NCBI GenBank assembly: GCA_003232015.1
Contig: QIKU01000008.1
Span: 1 to 7,908, forward strand
DNA from: Gammaproteobacteria bacterium
Lineage (GTDB): Bacteria; Pseudomonadota; Gammaproteobacteria; UBA6429
Length of the DNA: 7,908 bases
Direction of reading: 5' to 3'
Part shown: positions 1 to 6,686 of the stretch, in pieces
Layout of the letters: the number at the start of each line of letters is the position of its first letter
Position numbering within the stretch: the stretch's first letter is position 1
Made by a program: the position numbers and the translations under genes
The notes under the pieces: generated by a model
The model's input: only the letters and a program-made list of their open reading frames with translations
Databases searched by the model: none
What the model was told of the DNA's origin: nothing

Positions 1-1809
1 CGTGCAGTACAGTCGGTGATTACGCTCAATCTAAATATGTTTACCCTGATTGGCCTTGGTGTTTCCATTGCCTGGATATTTAGCGTAGTGGCGACCATTT
101 TCCCACACATATTTCCGCCTGCAGTATTTAATGCAGTGGGTGTGGTGCCCGTCTATTTTGAAGCGGCGGCGGTGATAACGGCATTAATTTTACTGGGTCA
201 GGTGTTGGAGTTACGTGCCCGAAGCCAGACCAATGCGGCGATTAAATTATTATTGGGCCTTGCCCCCAAAACGGCCCGCATCGTCCGCGACGATGGTACC
301 GAAGAAGACATACCGATGGAGCACGTAAAGGTCGGCGACAAGTTACGCATCCGTCCTGGTGAGAAAGTCCCGGTAGATGGGAAAGTGATCGATGGCAATA
401 GTCATGTCGACGAGTCCATGGTAACGGGTGAACCTATACCCGTTGAAAAAATCGCCGGTGAACGTTTGATTGGTGCCACAGTGAATGGCACGGGTGGTCT
501 GCTGATGCGTGCTGAAAAAGTAGGTGCGGATACCCTGTTGTCACAAATCGTGCAAATGGTTGCTGAGGCACAACGTTCACGTGCGCCGATTCAGAAATTG
601 GTGGATCTTGTATCGGGTTATTTCGTACCGGTGGTGGTTGTGATTGCGCTGATTGCGTTTATTATCTGGTGGCAATGGGGGCCGGAGCCTGCCCTGGCCT
701 ATGCCATTATTAATTCTGTCGCGGTACTGATCATAGCCTGCCCCTGTGCGTTGGGTCTGGCCACGCCGATGTCCATTATGGTCGGTACGGGTCGAGGCGC
801 GATGATGGGCGTGTTATTTAAAAACGCAGAAGCACTGGAAGTGTTACGTAAAGTGGATACTCTGGTGGTGGACAAGACCGGCACCTTAACCGAAGGTCAT
901 CCGGAACTGGTTGGTGTAACACCTGCGGCTGGATTTGACGAGGCCGACCTCATCAGTCTGGCGGCTAGCGTAGAGCAATCCAGCGAACACCCACTTGCGG
1001 CGGCTATTGTTCGCGGCGCGAAAGCACGTGACATCGAGCTGTTTTCAATTGAAGACTTTCAATCCGTAACGGGCAAAGGCGTCACCGGGCAGGTCAATGG
1101 ACGTAAAGTTGCGTTAGGTAACATCAAATTGCTTGAGCAATTTAACATTGAGGCCGGTAATCTACCTGCGCAAGCGGATGTGCAACGTGCTGAAGGACAA
1201 ACGGTGATGTTTATCGGCGTCGATGGCAAAGTTGCGGGTCTGATCGGTGTTGCCGATCCGGTGAAGGAGACCACCCCGGAAGCGATTCGTTTCCTGCATG
1301 AAGAAGGTATGAAGATTGTAATGTTAACAGGTGACAGTAAAAAGACAGCAGAAGCGGTTGCCAGCAAACTCGATATTGATCAGGTGCATGCTGAGGTGTT
1401 GCCCGATGAAAAAGCGGCTGTGGTTAAACAATTACAGGCGGAAGGTAAAGTGGTTGCCATGGCCGGAGACGGAATCAATGATGCGCCCGCATTAGCTCAG
1501 GCTCATGTTGGTATTGCCATGGGTACGGGTACGGATGTGGCAATGGAAAGTGCTGGCATCACTCTGGTTAAGGGTGATTTGCGCGGCATTGTTCGTGCTA
1601 GGCGTTTAAGTCGAGCAACAATGCGTAATATACGCCAGAACTTGTTTTTTGCCTTTATCTATAATACCGCAGGTGTGCCCGTTGCGGCAGGGGTGTTATA
1701 TCCATTCTTTGGTATATTGTTGTCACCGATTATTGCCGCAGCGGCAATGAGTTTTAGTTCTGTGTCGGTAATTACGAATGCGCTTCGTTTAAGAAAAACA
1801 CGGTTGTGA
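1..1809 (+). CDS. copA: Cu(I)-exporting P1B-1-type ATPase CopA, 5'-truncated by window edge
   Basis: Inner-membrane pump that hydrolyses ATP to export Cu(I) from the cytoplasm. The frame is open from base 1, so the start, any N-terminal metal-binding domain and the first membrane helices lie outside; 602 residues are visible. Counting from base 1: an NMFTLI membrane segment near residue 12, actuator-domain TGEP at 142-145, CPC in the metal-site helix (Cys247, Cys249), phosphorylation motif DKTGTLT from Asp291, nucleotide-binding HP at 330-331, and hinge GDGINDAP at 489-496. Copper specificity is supported by N-x6-YN-x4-P in the next helix (Asn547, Tyr554, Asn555) and M-x2-SS in the last helix (Met583, Ser586, Ser587), the P1B-1 signature. 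The sequence is very like the Legionella CopA subgroup as I remember it, including the exit-site glutamate in YFE (Glu54 here). All catalytic residues are intact. It is followed by a 104-base gap and a PII-like gene. Silver as a co-substrate is possible. Confidence 0.96.
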   Translation, partial: RAVQSVITLNLNMFTLIGLGVSIAWIFSVVATIFPHIFPPAVFNAVGVVPVYFEAAAVITALILLGQVLELRARSQTNAAIKLLLGLAPKTARIVRDDGTEEDIPMEHVKVGDKLRIRPGEKVPVDGKVIDGNSHVDESMVTGEPIPVEKIAGERLIGATVNGTGGLLMRAEKVGADTLLSQIVQMVAEAQRSRAPIQKLVDLVSGYFVPVVVVIALIAFIIWWQWGPEPALAYAIINSVAVLIIACPCALGLATPMSIMVGTGRGAMMGVLFKNAEALEVLRKVDTLVVDKTGTLTEGHPELVGVTPAAGFDEADLISLAASVEQSSEHPLAAAIVRGAKARDIELFSIEDFQSVTGKGVTGQVNGRKVALGNIKLLEQFNIEAGNLPAQADVQRAEGQTVMFIGVDGKVAGLIGVADPVKETTPEAIRFLHEEGMKIVMLTGDSKKTAEAVASKLDIDQVHAEVLPDEKAAVVKQLQAEGKVVAMAGDGINDAPALAQAHVGIAMGTGTDVAMESAGITLVKGDLRGIVRARRLSRATMRNIRQNLFFAFIYNTAGVPVAAGVLYPFFGILLSPIIAAAAMSFSSVSVITNALRLRKTRL

Positions 1810-1913
1810 AAAAGGAAATTTATATTGGTACTATGTAGCACAGGTAAAGTTGATCTAGCTGAGGTCTTTTATTATTCAATTATGAGCAGAGAAGATGTCT
1901 GCGAGGAGAAATA

Positions 1914-2228
1914 ATGAACTATCGTAAAGTTACCGCTATTATTCCAACTTTTTCTCTGGATGCCGTTGAAAAAGCACTACTTGATATAGCCGTACCAGGG
2001 ATGACGGTCACCAAAGCTCGTGGCATGGGAGAATACCGAAACTACTACGCGAAAGATAGCATGAGCGACTGCAGCCGTGTGGAAGTATTTATTGATTCAG
2101 AAAATGCTAAGGAGGTTGCGAATACTATTGCTAAAGCTGTCCATCAAGGTATGAGTACCGATGGTGTTATTGCGATTCTGCCTGTTGATGAATTTATACA
2201 TATTCGTGAGTATAGTAACAAGCCATGA
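1914..2228 (+). CDS. PII-like signalling protein, metal-efflux-associated type
   Basis: Small cytoplasmic protein of 104 residues (classical GlnB/GlnK has 112) with the PII ferredoxin-like beta-alpha-beta pattern. An N-terminal strand VTAIIPTF is followed by a helix (about 15-25), GMTVTKARGMG (29-39), a strand RVEVFID (55-61), a helix (63-77), a B-loop-like STDGVIAI (81-88) and a C-terminal IHIRE (95-99). The T-loop region (about 38-54) is roughly five residues shorter than in GlnB and lacks the YRGAEY uridylylation motif; it is Tyr-rich (Tyr41, 44, 45) and holds the only cysteine, Cys53. A PII subgroup lacking the classical signature and encoded near heavy-metal efflux pumps has been described (PII-NG); the position after copA fits it, but assignment from sequence alone is inference. 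The start is fixed by GAGGAG at 1903-1908, five bases upstream. The stop overlaps the next start (ATGA), implying translational coupling. Effector ligand unknown. Confidence 0.8.
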   Translation: MNYRKVTAIIPTFSLDAVEKALLDIAVPGMTVTKARGMGEYRNYYAKDSMSDCSRVEVFIDSENAKEVANTIAKAVHQGMSTDGVIAILPVDEFIHIREYSNKP

Positions 2229-2452
2229 TGAATGACGGTGGCGGCATGTGGTTTGGTGGTGGTTTTGGCTGGATTTTCTGGATCGTAGTAATTGTCGCTG
2301 TGGTATGGATTATTAAAGCCGTTAGTGGTAATAACTCCGTAAGCCACAAACCAGCAGAGGACGATCCTTTGGAGATACTGAAAAAACGTTATGCTCGCGG
2401 TGAGATCGATGAACAGGAATATGAGCACAAACGTAAAGAGCTGGATCTGTAA
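2225..2452 (+). CDS. Small membrane-anchored SHOCT-domain protein
   Basis: A 75-residue protein with a Gly-rich start (MMNDGGGMWFGGGFG), one transmembrane helix at about residues 15-34 (IFWIVVIVAVVWIIKAV), a short hydrophilic linker and a C-terminal SHOCT motif at about 47-75 (DPLEILKKRYARGEI, then DEQEYEHKRKELDL). SHOCT is a short amphipathic helix-turn-helix found at the ends of many bacterial proteins, probably for oligomerisation; its function is not defined. Small Gly-rich TM-SHOCT proteins are frequent in metal-resistance islands of proteobacteria. The ATG overlaps the stop of the PII-like gene by 4 bases and I see no good Shine-Dalgarno, so it is probably translated by re-initiation after the PII-like gene. 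A second ATG follows at 2228. The two products may therefore be made in a fixed ratio and could interact at the membrane (inference). Confidence 0.87.
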   Translation: MMNDGGGMWFGGGFGWIFWIVVIVAVVWIIKAVSGNNSVSHKPAEDDPLEILKKRYARGEIDEQEYEHKRKELDL

Positions 2453-2534
2453 TAGCCTCTACCTGATTTTTCAGTTATGTGTATGGATAAAAAATATCTT
2501 ACGCCAACGGATACAGTTTATCTTTCAATAAATT

Positions 2535-2548
2535 TTGACCTATGTCAA
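2535..2548. promoter_or_regulatory. FNR/DNR-like palindromic operator upstream of the propeller operon
   Basis: TTGACCTATGTCAA is a perfect 5+4+5 inverted repeat (TTGAC-N4-GTCAA). It matches the architecture of CRP/FNR-family sites (FNR consensus TTGAT-N4-ATCAA; NO-responsive DNR/NNR sites are similar). It lies 128 bases before the beta-propeller start in an AT-rich intergenic region. A possible -10 element TATACT lies at 2574-2579, which would put the site centre about 44 bases before transcription start, close to but not exactly the class II distance of 41.5; nearby AT-rich hexamers could restore that spacing. TTGACC could instead simply be a -35 box, although no good -10 lies 17 bases on. 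Confidence 0.5.
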
Positions 2549-2675
2549 TACAACTAATTTATTAATACTGAAATATACTATATATATTCGCAGGAAAGAT
2601 TAAGTTAAGTAATATGCAAAACATCTGCTTGAATTTGGTTGTTAAAAACGGATTTCATACTAAGAGGAAACCATC

Positions 2676-3665
2676 ATGAAACATAACGTTATATTATCTG
2701 GCCTGGCCGCCACCATTTTTATTTATAGTAATGTTGTGCATGCAAGCCCAACTGTCTATATACCACTTGGTTCTGCTAATCAGGTTATTGCAGTCGATGC
2801 GGCGACCGATGTTATTATCGCATCTTATCCCGATGTAATTAATGCACATGGTCTGGTTGCAACCCCGGATGGCGAATATCTTATTGCCGGGAGTCTCACT
2901 GAGACGCCGCTCAAAAAAAACCAGCCAAAAGACACGCTTAACAGCAAGCTATTTTTTATCCATCCGGCGCATGGTCATGTTATGTCTACTATTGATGTTG
3001 CCGGTTGGTCGCATCATCAGGCGATCACGCCCGATGGAAAGTATGTGTTATCCACGCATGGCATGCGTGGCAACGTGAGCGTAGTAGATGTTGAAGAAAA
3101 TAAATTGGTTAAAACGATTGCTACTGGGAAAGTTCCTAACTTCACACTAATTACGCGGGATGGTAAAAAAGCCTTCGTCAGCAATACAGGTGATAATTCA
3201 ATTGCTGAAATTGATCTAAAAAACTGGAAGGTTACACGCAAGCTTGAATCCGGCCCGGCTCCAGAACATATGATTTTCTCAAAAGATGAAAAAATAATTT
3301 ATGTAACCAATCCGCGTATCGGCAAGGTTGCGGCGGTAGCCATTGAGTCAGGAAAAATAATAAAAAAATATACCATTGGTAAAGCCACCCATGGCCTGGA
3401 TATGGGGGATGATGGCAAGACTTTTTTCGCCAGCAGTAAGAAAGAAAATAAACTGGTGGCCGTGGATACCGAAACGGGTGTGCAGCGTGAACTATCTTTG
3501 TTACCGGAACCTTATCATCTGAATACGATTACCGGGACGGGCAAAGTTTATGTCTCCAGCCGTAAAAAACCCATTATATGGGTGGTGGATCAAAAAACCA
3601 TGAAGAAGGTTGGGGTCATAAAATTACCCGCTGGAGAAGGGCATCAGATGGCCATCGTAGAGTAA
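2676..3665 (+). CDS. Secreted seven-bladed YVTN-type beta-propeller with hub-histidine ring
   Basis: A periplasmic protein of 329 residues. A Sec signal peptide covers residues 1-23 (cleavage likely after VHA). The mature part is seven propeller blades with a repeat of about 42 residues: an inner strand ending in TPDG-like turns (TPDG at 63-66 and 118-121, RDG at 161-163, DDG at 245-247), then YVLSTH/AFVSN/IYVTN-type strands, then VSVVD/LVAVD-type strands. The last strand (GHQMAIVE) closes blade 1. Each inner strand begins with His at nearly the same place: His58, His113/114, His198, His239, His281 and His323; blade 4 has Asn155 instead. The mature chain has no cysteine and no CXXCH. YVTN propellers include YncE-like proteins and relatives of the heme d1 domain of NirS/NirF; this one is not assignable to a named protein. 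The start is set by AAGAGG at 2662-2667. It heads a run with the porin and cytochrome genes. Copper or heme binding by the ring is inference. Confidence 0.88.
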   Translation: MKHNVILSGLAATIFIYSNVVHASPTVYIPLGSANQVIAVDAATDVIIASYPDVINAHGLVATPDGEYLIAGSLTETPLKKNQPKDTLNSKLFFIHPAHGHVMSTIDVAGWSHHQAITPDGKYVLSTHGMRGNVSVVDVEENKLVKTIATGKVPNFTLITRDGKKAFVSNTGDNSIAEIDLKNWKVTRKLESGPAPEHMIFSKDEKIIYVTNPRIGKVAAVAIESGKIIKKYTIGKATHGLDMGDDGKTFFASSKKENKLVAVDTETGVQRELSLLPEPYHLNTITGTGKVYVSSRKKPIIWVVDQKTMKKVGVIKLPAGEGHQMAIVE

Positions 3666-3709
3666 CGTATAAAATTTATTTTTAGAGTAGTCTGACGTAG
3701 AGAAAAATT

Positions 3710-3725
3710 TAGGCGTTAACGCTTA
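3710..3725. promoter_or_regulatory. Palindrome between propeller and porin genes, role unknown
   Basis: TAGGCGTTAACGCTTA contains the perfect 10-base palindrome GCGTTAACGC (3713-3722), with two further pairs outside one mismatch (T3710-A3725, A3711-T3724). There is no loop and no following T-run, so it is not a typical terminator; a protein-binding site for a dimeric regulator is possible. It lies 53 bases before the porin start. Only one copy was noticed in the window, so this may be chance. Confidence 0.25.
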
Positions 3726-3777
3726 TCTGAATGTAATCGGATAAATTAATTCAAACAAGTATGAGAGGGAAATTAAA

Positions 3778-4938
3778 ATGAATCTAAAATTGAAGGCGCT
3801 TGTTTCAGCTATGGGCATTGCGTTCAGCGGGAATGTGTTAGCTGTAACCGAGATCGAGAAACTCAGGGCTGATGTCGAGGAATTAAAAAAGGAGGTTCAA
3901 AAAGCAGCCGAATGGAAGGAACCCAGCACGTTGATCCATATGTCCGGTTATGCCGACGTAGGCTATACGAATAACGAAAACGCCAACGATAGTTTTAGTG
4001 TTGGCAGATTTTCCCCCATCTTTCATTATCAATATCGCGATCTGGTCATGCTGGAATCAGAACTGGAATTCGAAGTAGGTGCGGATGGTAGCACGGAAGT
4101 AACACTTGAATATCTAACCATTGATCTTTTTTTAAACGATTATATTGCTTTCGTTGCCGGTAAGTTTCTTAGTCCCATTGGCCAATTTCGACAAAACCTG
4201 CATCCGTCATGGATCAACAAACTTCCGTCGGCTCCTCCCGGCTTCGGGCATGATGGCGCTGCACCGGTATCCGAAGTTGGCATGCAATTACGTGGGGGGT
4301 TTCCGGTAGTTGGTGTTCGCAGCAACTACGCAATATTTGTTGGCAATGGCCCTGAGTTAATTACTGAGTGGGACGGTGCTGAGTTTGAATTAGATGGCGT
4401 GGAAGCAGAGGGTAAGAATTCGGATACGGATAATAAAAAAGTCATCGGTGGGCGTTTTGCCATTTTACCAATGCCCAGTTTAGAACTGGGCCTGTCAGCG
4501 GCAATCGGTAAGGCAACGGTAACCAGTGTTGAGGGAACCGGGGCACCCGCTCTGGCCAATGAACAGGTACGTGATTACGATGTGCTAGGTTTTGATTTTG
4601 CCTGGCAAATGAAAGGAATTTCTGTTCGAGGCGAGTACGTTAAATCCGAAGTGGGCGATGCGACCACAGGAGCATCGGCTTCGGCGGGTGCAGACTGGAC
4701 CACCTGGTATACCCAGTTTGCCTATAAATTTCTACCGACCAAGTTCGAGGCTGCTGTTCGTTATACGGACTTCGACAGTGTAGGAACTAACAAAGATCAG
4801 AAGCAATGGGTGTTAGGGGTAAATTATCTGTTTACCAACAGTGTCATTGGCAAGGTTGCATATGAAGCTAATGATGGTGAAGCAGGTACTACCGCAAATG
4901 ACGACCGCTTAATGTTTCAGCTGGCTTATGGTTTTTAA
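3778..4938 (+). CDS. Outer-membrane porin with N-terminal coiled coil (OprO/OprP-like)
   Basis: A 386-residue protein. A signal peptide covers residues 1-22 (cleavage after VLA). A short charged heptad-rich coiled coil follows at about 24-43 (EIEKLRADVEELKKEV), as in trimeric porins that begin with a periplasmic coil. The remainder is alternating polar/aromatic beta-strand sequence, starting IHMSGYADVGY and ending in phenylalanine (LMFQLAYGF), the terminal residue recognised by the BAM assembly machinery. A conserved-looking stretch GKFLSPIGQF through LHPSWINKLPS (about 128-152) resembles carbohydrate/phosphate-selective porin families, but substrate cannot be inferred. The mature protein has no cysteine. 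An SD-like AGAGGGA lies at 3764-3770 before the ATG. It sits 112 bases after the propeller gene and 13 bases before the cytochrome gene, so the three are probably co-expressed. A role as the outer-membrane route for metal or anion passage for this module is inference. Confidence 0.87.
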   Translation: MNLKLKALVSAMGIAFSGNVLAVTEIEKLRADVEELKKEVQKAAEWKEPSTLIHMSGYADVGYTNNENANDSFSVGRFSPIFHYQYRDLVMLESELEFEVGADGSTEVTLEYLTIDLFLNDYIAFVAGKFLSPIGQFRQNLHPSWINKLPSAPPGFGHDGAAPVSEVGMQLRGGFPVVGVRSNYAIFVGNGPELITEWDGAEFELDGVEAEGKNSDTDNKKVIGGRFAILPMPSLELGLSAAIGKATVTSVEGTGAPALANEQVRDYDVLGFDFAWQMKGISVRGEYVKSEVGDATTGASASAGADWTTWYTQFAYKFLPTKFEAAVRYTDFDSVGTNKDQKQWVLGVNYLFTNSVIGKVAYEANDGEAGTTANDDRLMFQLAYGF

Positions 4939-4939
4939 T

Positions 4940-4945
4940 GGAGAG
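4940..4945 (+). promoter_or_regulatory. Ribosome binding site fixing the cytochrome start
   Basis: GGAGAG lies six bases before ATG at 4952. The upstream in-frame ATG at 4928 lies inside the porin's last codons, has no SD, and would add eight polar residues before a normal signal peptide; 4952 is therefore preferred. Confidence 0.75.
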
Positions 4946-4951
4946 CGAAAA

Positions 4952-5560
4952 ATGAAAATCCTGAATTGTAAAAATATGTTTACCCCGATAAACACACTTG
5001 TGTTAACGGTGTTTCTCATGTCCGTGCCGGTTACTGGTTTTACCGGAGCAGATTATCCGCCACCGGGCGATTTCCAGAAGGGCGCTATAACCTGGGCCGA
5101 GAATTGTGGGCGTTGTCATAATATTCGTGCTGCTAATGAGTTGCGTGATGATCAATGGATCTCGACGGCTTTTCATATGCGGGTGCGAGCTGGGTTGACT
5201 GGTGCAGAAACCCGTGATGTCTTAACTTTCCTGCAAGGCTCAAATACCTCTATAAGGGTTCCTGTTACAGCCTCTAGCAACGATAGCATTAGCACTTTGT
5301 CGGGTAAGGATGTTTATGGCCAGACCTGTGTTGCATGTCATGGTGCCAATGGAAAAGGTAACTTCCCTGGTGTACCAAACTTCAATAGTAAAAATGGGCC
5401 TCTGAGTAAGAGTGATGAGACACTGGTCAAAAACATAATGAGTGGTTTCCAGAGTCCTCGTTCGCCGATGGCCATGCCAGCAAATGGCGGAAATCCAGAT
5501 CTAACGAAAAAAGACATCGAGAATACAGTTGGTTATATGCGCAAACAGTTTGCTAAATAA
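4952..5560 (+). CDS. Periplasmic diheme cytochrome c
   Basis: A 202-residue electron-transfer protein. A hydrophobic signal segment at about 14-31 is followed by a mature part with two c-type heme sites: CGRCH (Cys52, Cys55, His56) and CVACH (Cys126, Cys129, His130). Domain 1 (about 40-96) has Met76 in FHMRVRAGLT as a likely axial ligand. Domain 2 (about 112-202) resembles small class I cytochromes of the c5/c-555 type, with GANGKGNFPGVPNF after the heme site and Met173 or Met175 (MAMPANGG) as likely axial ligand. The domains are joined by a Ser/Thr-rich linker (about 97-115). It is the last gene of the propeller-porin-cytochrome run, 13 bases after the porin stop, and is followed by a strong hairpin. 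It could carry electrons to or from a periplasmic enzyme or a terminal oxidase or reductase not in the window; the partner is unknown. With only two hemes and an ordinary signal peptide it is not a transmembrane porin-cytochrome conduit by itself. Confidence 0.9.
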   Translation: MKILNCKNMFTPINTLVLTVFLMSVPVTGFTGADYPPPGDFQKGAITWAENCGRCHNIRAANELRDDQWISTAFHMRVRAGLTGAETRDVLTFLQGSNTSIRVPVTASSNDSISTLSGKDVYGQTCVACHGANGKGNFPGVPNFNSKNGPLSKSDETLVKNIMSGFQSPRSPMAMPANGGNPDLTKKDIENTVGYMRKQFAK

Positions 5561-5567
5561 GTTCAAA

Positions 5568-5599
5568 TTTCCCCCTTGGCACAATGCCAGGTGGGGAAG
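5568..5599 (+). terminator. Strong hairpin after the cytochrome gene, without a U-tract
   Basis: TGGCA (5577-5581) pairs with TGCCA (5585-5589) around a CAA loop. The stem continues as T5576-G5590, C5575-G5591, a bulged T5592, C5571-C5574 with G5593-G5596, and T5568-T5570 with A5597, A5598, G5599. It begins 8 bases after the cytochrome stop. No T-run follows on the plus strand (next bases ATGTTG), so it may stabilise an mRNA 3' end, act with Rho, or only attenuate read-through, rather than being a canonical intrinsic terminator. Confidence 0.5.
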
Positions 5600-5680
5600 A
5601 TGTTGAAAACAAACCGACTTCAGATTATTGATGAGAAGGAATTGTTAGGAAAATTTATTTTGACTTGAAATAAGCAGGTT

Positions 5681-5686
5681 AAGGAG
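5681..5686 (+). promoter_or_regulatory. Ribosome binding site supporting a TTG start
   Basis: AAGGAG lies six bases before TTG at 5693. The next in-frame ATG (codon 9, at 5717) has no SD at proper distance, so TTG is the likely initiator. Confidence 0.75.
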
Positions 5687-5692
5687 AATACA

Positions 5693-6373
5693 TTGTCGGA
5701 TGAATACGCTTATGGTATGTGGATTATCGTTGCCTTTAACGTAGGTCTTTTTTTGTTTTTCTTTCTAAGTTTTCTGCCGCCAAAGGGGCGTCTGGAATGG
5801 CGTAACCTGGGTATCGTTACCGCCTTTCTGGTGGCATTATTCAGCGAAATGTACGGCTTTCCGCTCAGTATTTATTTACTCAGTGGCTGGCTGGGTGAAG
5901 CCTATCCAGTTTTGCAACCGTATAGTCATAAATACGGACATCTCTGGGTGGTTGTGTTCGGTGGTTCCGATCTGGCATGGGCGCTGGTTATGGGGCTGAG
6001 TTTGACTGTAATGATCAGTGGCTATGTTTTGTTATCAAAAGGTTGGCGGCTCATTCATGCCGCACATACAGGATTGGTCACGGATGGTGTGTATGCCTAT
6101 GTACGGCACCCGCAATACACAGGTCTGTTTTTAGTTATTGTCGGTTTTTTAATTCAATGGCCAACACTGTTAACGGTGATTATGGCGCCAATATTGATTT
6201 TTGCCTATGTGCATCTTGCCTATTACGAAGAAAAAAATATGCGCCAACAAGTTGGGCAGGAATATTTAGATTATACAAACAGTTTGCCGGCATTTTTCCC
6301 TCCCGTTAGTCAGTGGATGGAATTCTTAAAAGCAAAGTCGAAAAGTAACCGGTTATCTAACGATACAAGTTAG
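5693..6373 (+). CDS. Isoprenylcysteine carboxylmethyltransferase/phospholipid methyltransferase-like membrane protein
   Basis: A 226-residue polytopic inner-membrane protein with a TTG start. Hydrophobic helices lie at about 9-28, 39-65, 95-115, 140-156 and 157-176. The C-terminal half has the ICMT/PEMT signature: GLVTDGVYAYVRHP then QYTG (127-144, with RHPxYxG at 138-144), and EE at 179-180 followed by a helix ending in EYLDYTNSLPAFFP. In characterised relatives this region binds S-adenosylmethionine and the acceptor lies in the membrane; bacteria lack prenylated CaaX proteins, so the bacterial acceptor is unknown (a lipid or small hydrophobic molecule is possible). The N-terminal half (1-90) with SEMYGFPLSIYLLSGW is typical of bacterial members seen in metal-resistance clusters. 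It follows a 132-base gap after the cytochrome gene and precedes the YHS gene by 31 bases. The exact reaction cannot be predicted. Confidence 0.85.
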   Translation: MSDEYAYGMWIIVAFNVGLFLFFFLSFLPPKGRLEWRNLGIVTAFLVALFSEMYGFPLSIYLLSGWLGEAYPVLQPYSHKYGHLWVVVFGGSDLAWALVMGLSLTVMISGYVLLSKGWRLIHAAHTGLVTDGVYAYVRHPQYTGLFLVIVGFLIQWPTLLTVIMAPILIFAYVHLAYYEEKNMRQQVGQEYLDYTNSLPAFFPPVSQWMEFLKAKSKSNRLSNDTS

Positions 6374-6404
6374 GTGATGCTGTAATAATATTTGGAGATG
6401 ATCT

Positions 6405-6686
6405 ATGGGTGACTGGGTATCGTTTTTAATATTTGCAGGGTTAATTTATGTGATGATGCGATATGGTTGCGGCGCTCATATGACGCATGGGAAACATGCT
6501 AACCATAAAAGCAGGGATAAAGATGTCGATCCTGTGTGTGGGGTGGAGGTTGATGTTGAAAAGGGTTACGGAAAAATGCATGACGGTACTTTGTATCGAT
6601 TTTGTTCTCGCTCCTGTCTGGATGAATTCGAAGCTGATCCAGACAGATATCTTAAACAAGCTAAGATGAATGGAGGTGATGTATGA
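6405..6686 (+). CDS. Membrane-anchored YHS-domain metal-binding protein
   Basis: A 93-residue protein. An N-terminal transmembrane helix (about 3-19) is followed by a short metal-ligand-rich segment, CGAHMTHGKHANH (Cys22; His25, 28, 31, 34), and a YHS domain at about 42-83. That domain has the key cysteines of DPVCG (Cys45) and FCSRSC (Cys67, Cys71). YHS/TRASH-like domains bind metal ions through such cysteines and occur also as N-terminal modules of Cu(I) ATPases, which fits copA in this window. The combination of a His/Met/Cys-rich linker with YHS suggests a soft-metal chaperone or sensor at the inner membrane; which side the domain faces is not certain. GGAG at 6394-6397 precedes the ATG. 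The stop overlaps the DUF5676-like start by 4 bases. Ligand identity (Cu, Ag, Hg, Zn) is inference. Confidence 0.88.
   Translation: MGDWVSFLIFAGLIYVMMRYGCGAHMTHGKHANHKSRDKDVDPVCGVEVDVEKGYGKMHDGTLYRFCSRSCLDEFEADPDRYLKQAKMNGGDV
6672..6680 (+). promoter_or_regulatory. Extended Shine-Dalgarno for the DUF5676-like gene
   Basis: GGAGGTGAT is complementary to nine consecutive bases of the conserved 3' end of bacterial 16S rRNA. It lies inside the last codons of the YHS gene, with GGAGG six bases before ATG at 6683. This suggests strong initiation in addition to coupling by the ATGA overlap. Confidence 0.75.

Noticed and set aside
1850..1878. Possible promoter TTGATC / TATTCA before the PII-like gene
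   Set aside because: The -10 match is weak and TTGAT is only half an FNR-type site; the gene may equally be read through from copA.
1882..1914. A ten-codon ORF (MSREDVCEEK) whose TAA overlaps the PII-like ATG, possible leader peptide
   Set aside because: No Shine-Dalgarno before it, very short, and its 3' part is simply the ribosome site of the next gene; chance is the simpler reading.
2144..2428. A 94-codon minus-strand ORF over the PII-like and SHOCT genes
   Set aside because: It is antisense to two well-supported overlapping genes, and its translation shows no family features.
2676..3665. Reading the propeller as a nitrous-oxide reductase or as NirF
   Set aside because: It is much shorter than N2OR and has no CuA cysteines; I could not match it specifically to NirF, and no other denitrification genes are visible.
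3778..5560. Porin plus cytochrome as an extracellular electron-transfer conduit
   Set aside because: Such conduits use multiheme (typically decaheme) cytochromes inserted in the porin; here there are two hemes only.
5603..5631. Possible promoter TTGAAA, 17 bases, TATTGA before the methyltransferase gene
   Set aside because: The -10 matches only half the consensus; in an AT-rich gap this is expected by chance.
5600..5668. A 22-codon ORF after the hairpin (MLKTNRLQIIDEKELLGKFILT)
   Set aside because: Its upstream G-run belongs to the hairpin and is too close to the ATG; no recognisable motif and no evidence of coding.
5977..6309. A 110-codon plus-strand ORF in another frame inside the methyltransferase gene
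   Set aside because: The residue pattern is Cys-rich and irregular, whereas the main frame carries the conserved RHPxYxG and EE motifs.
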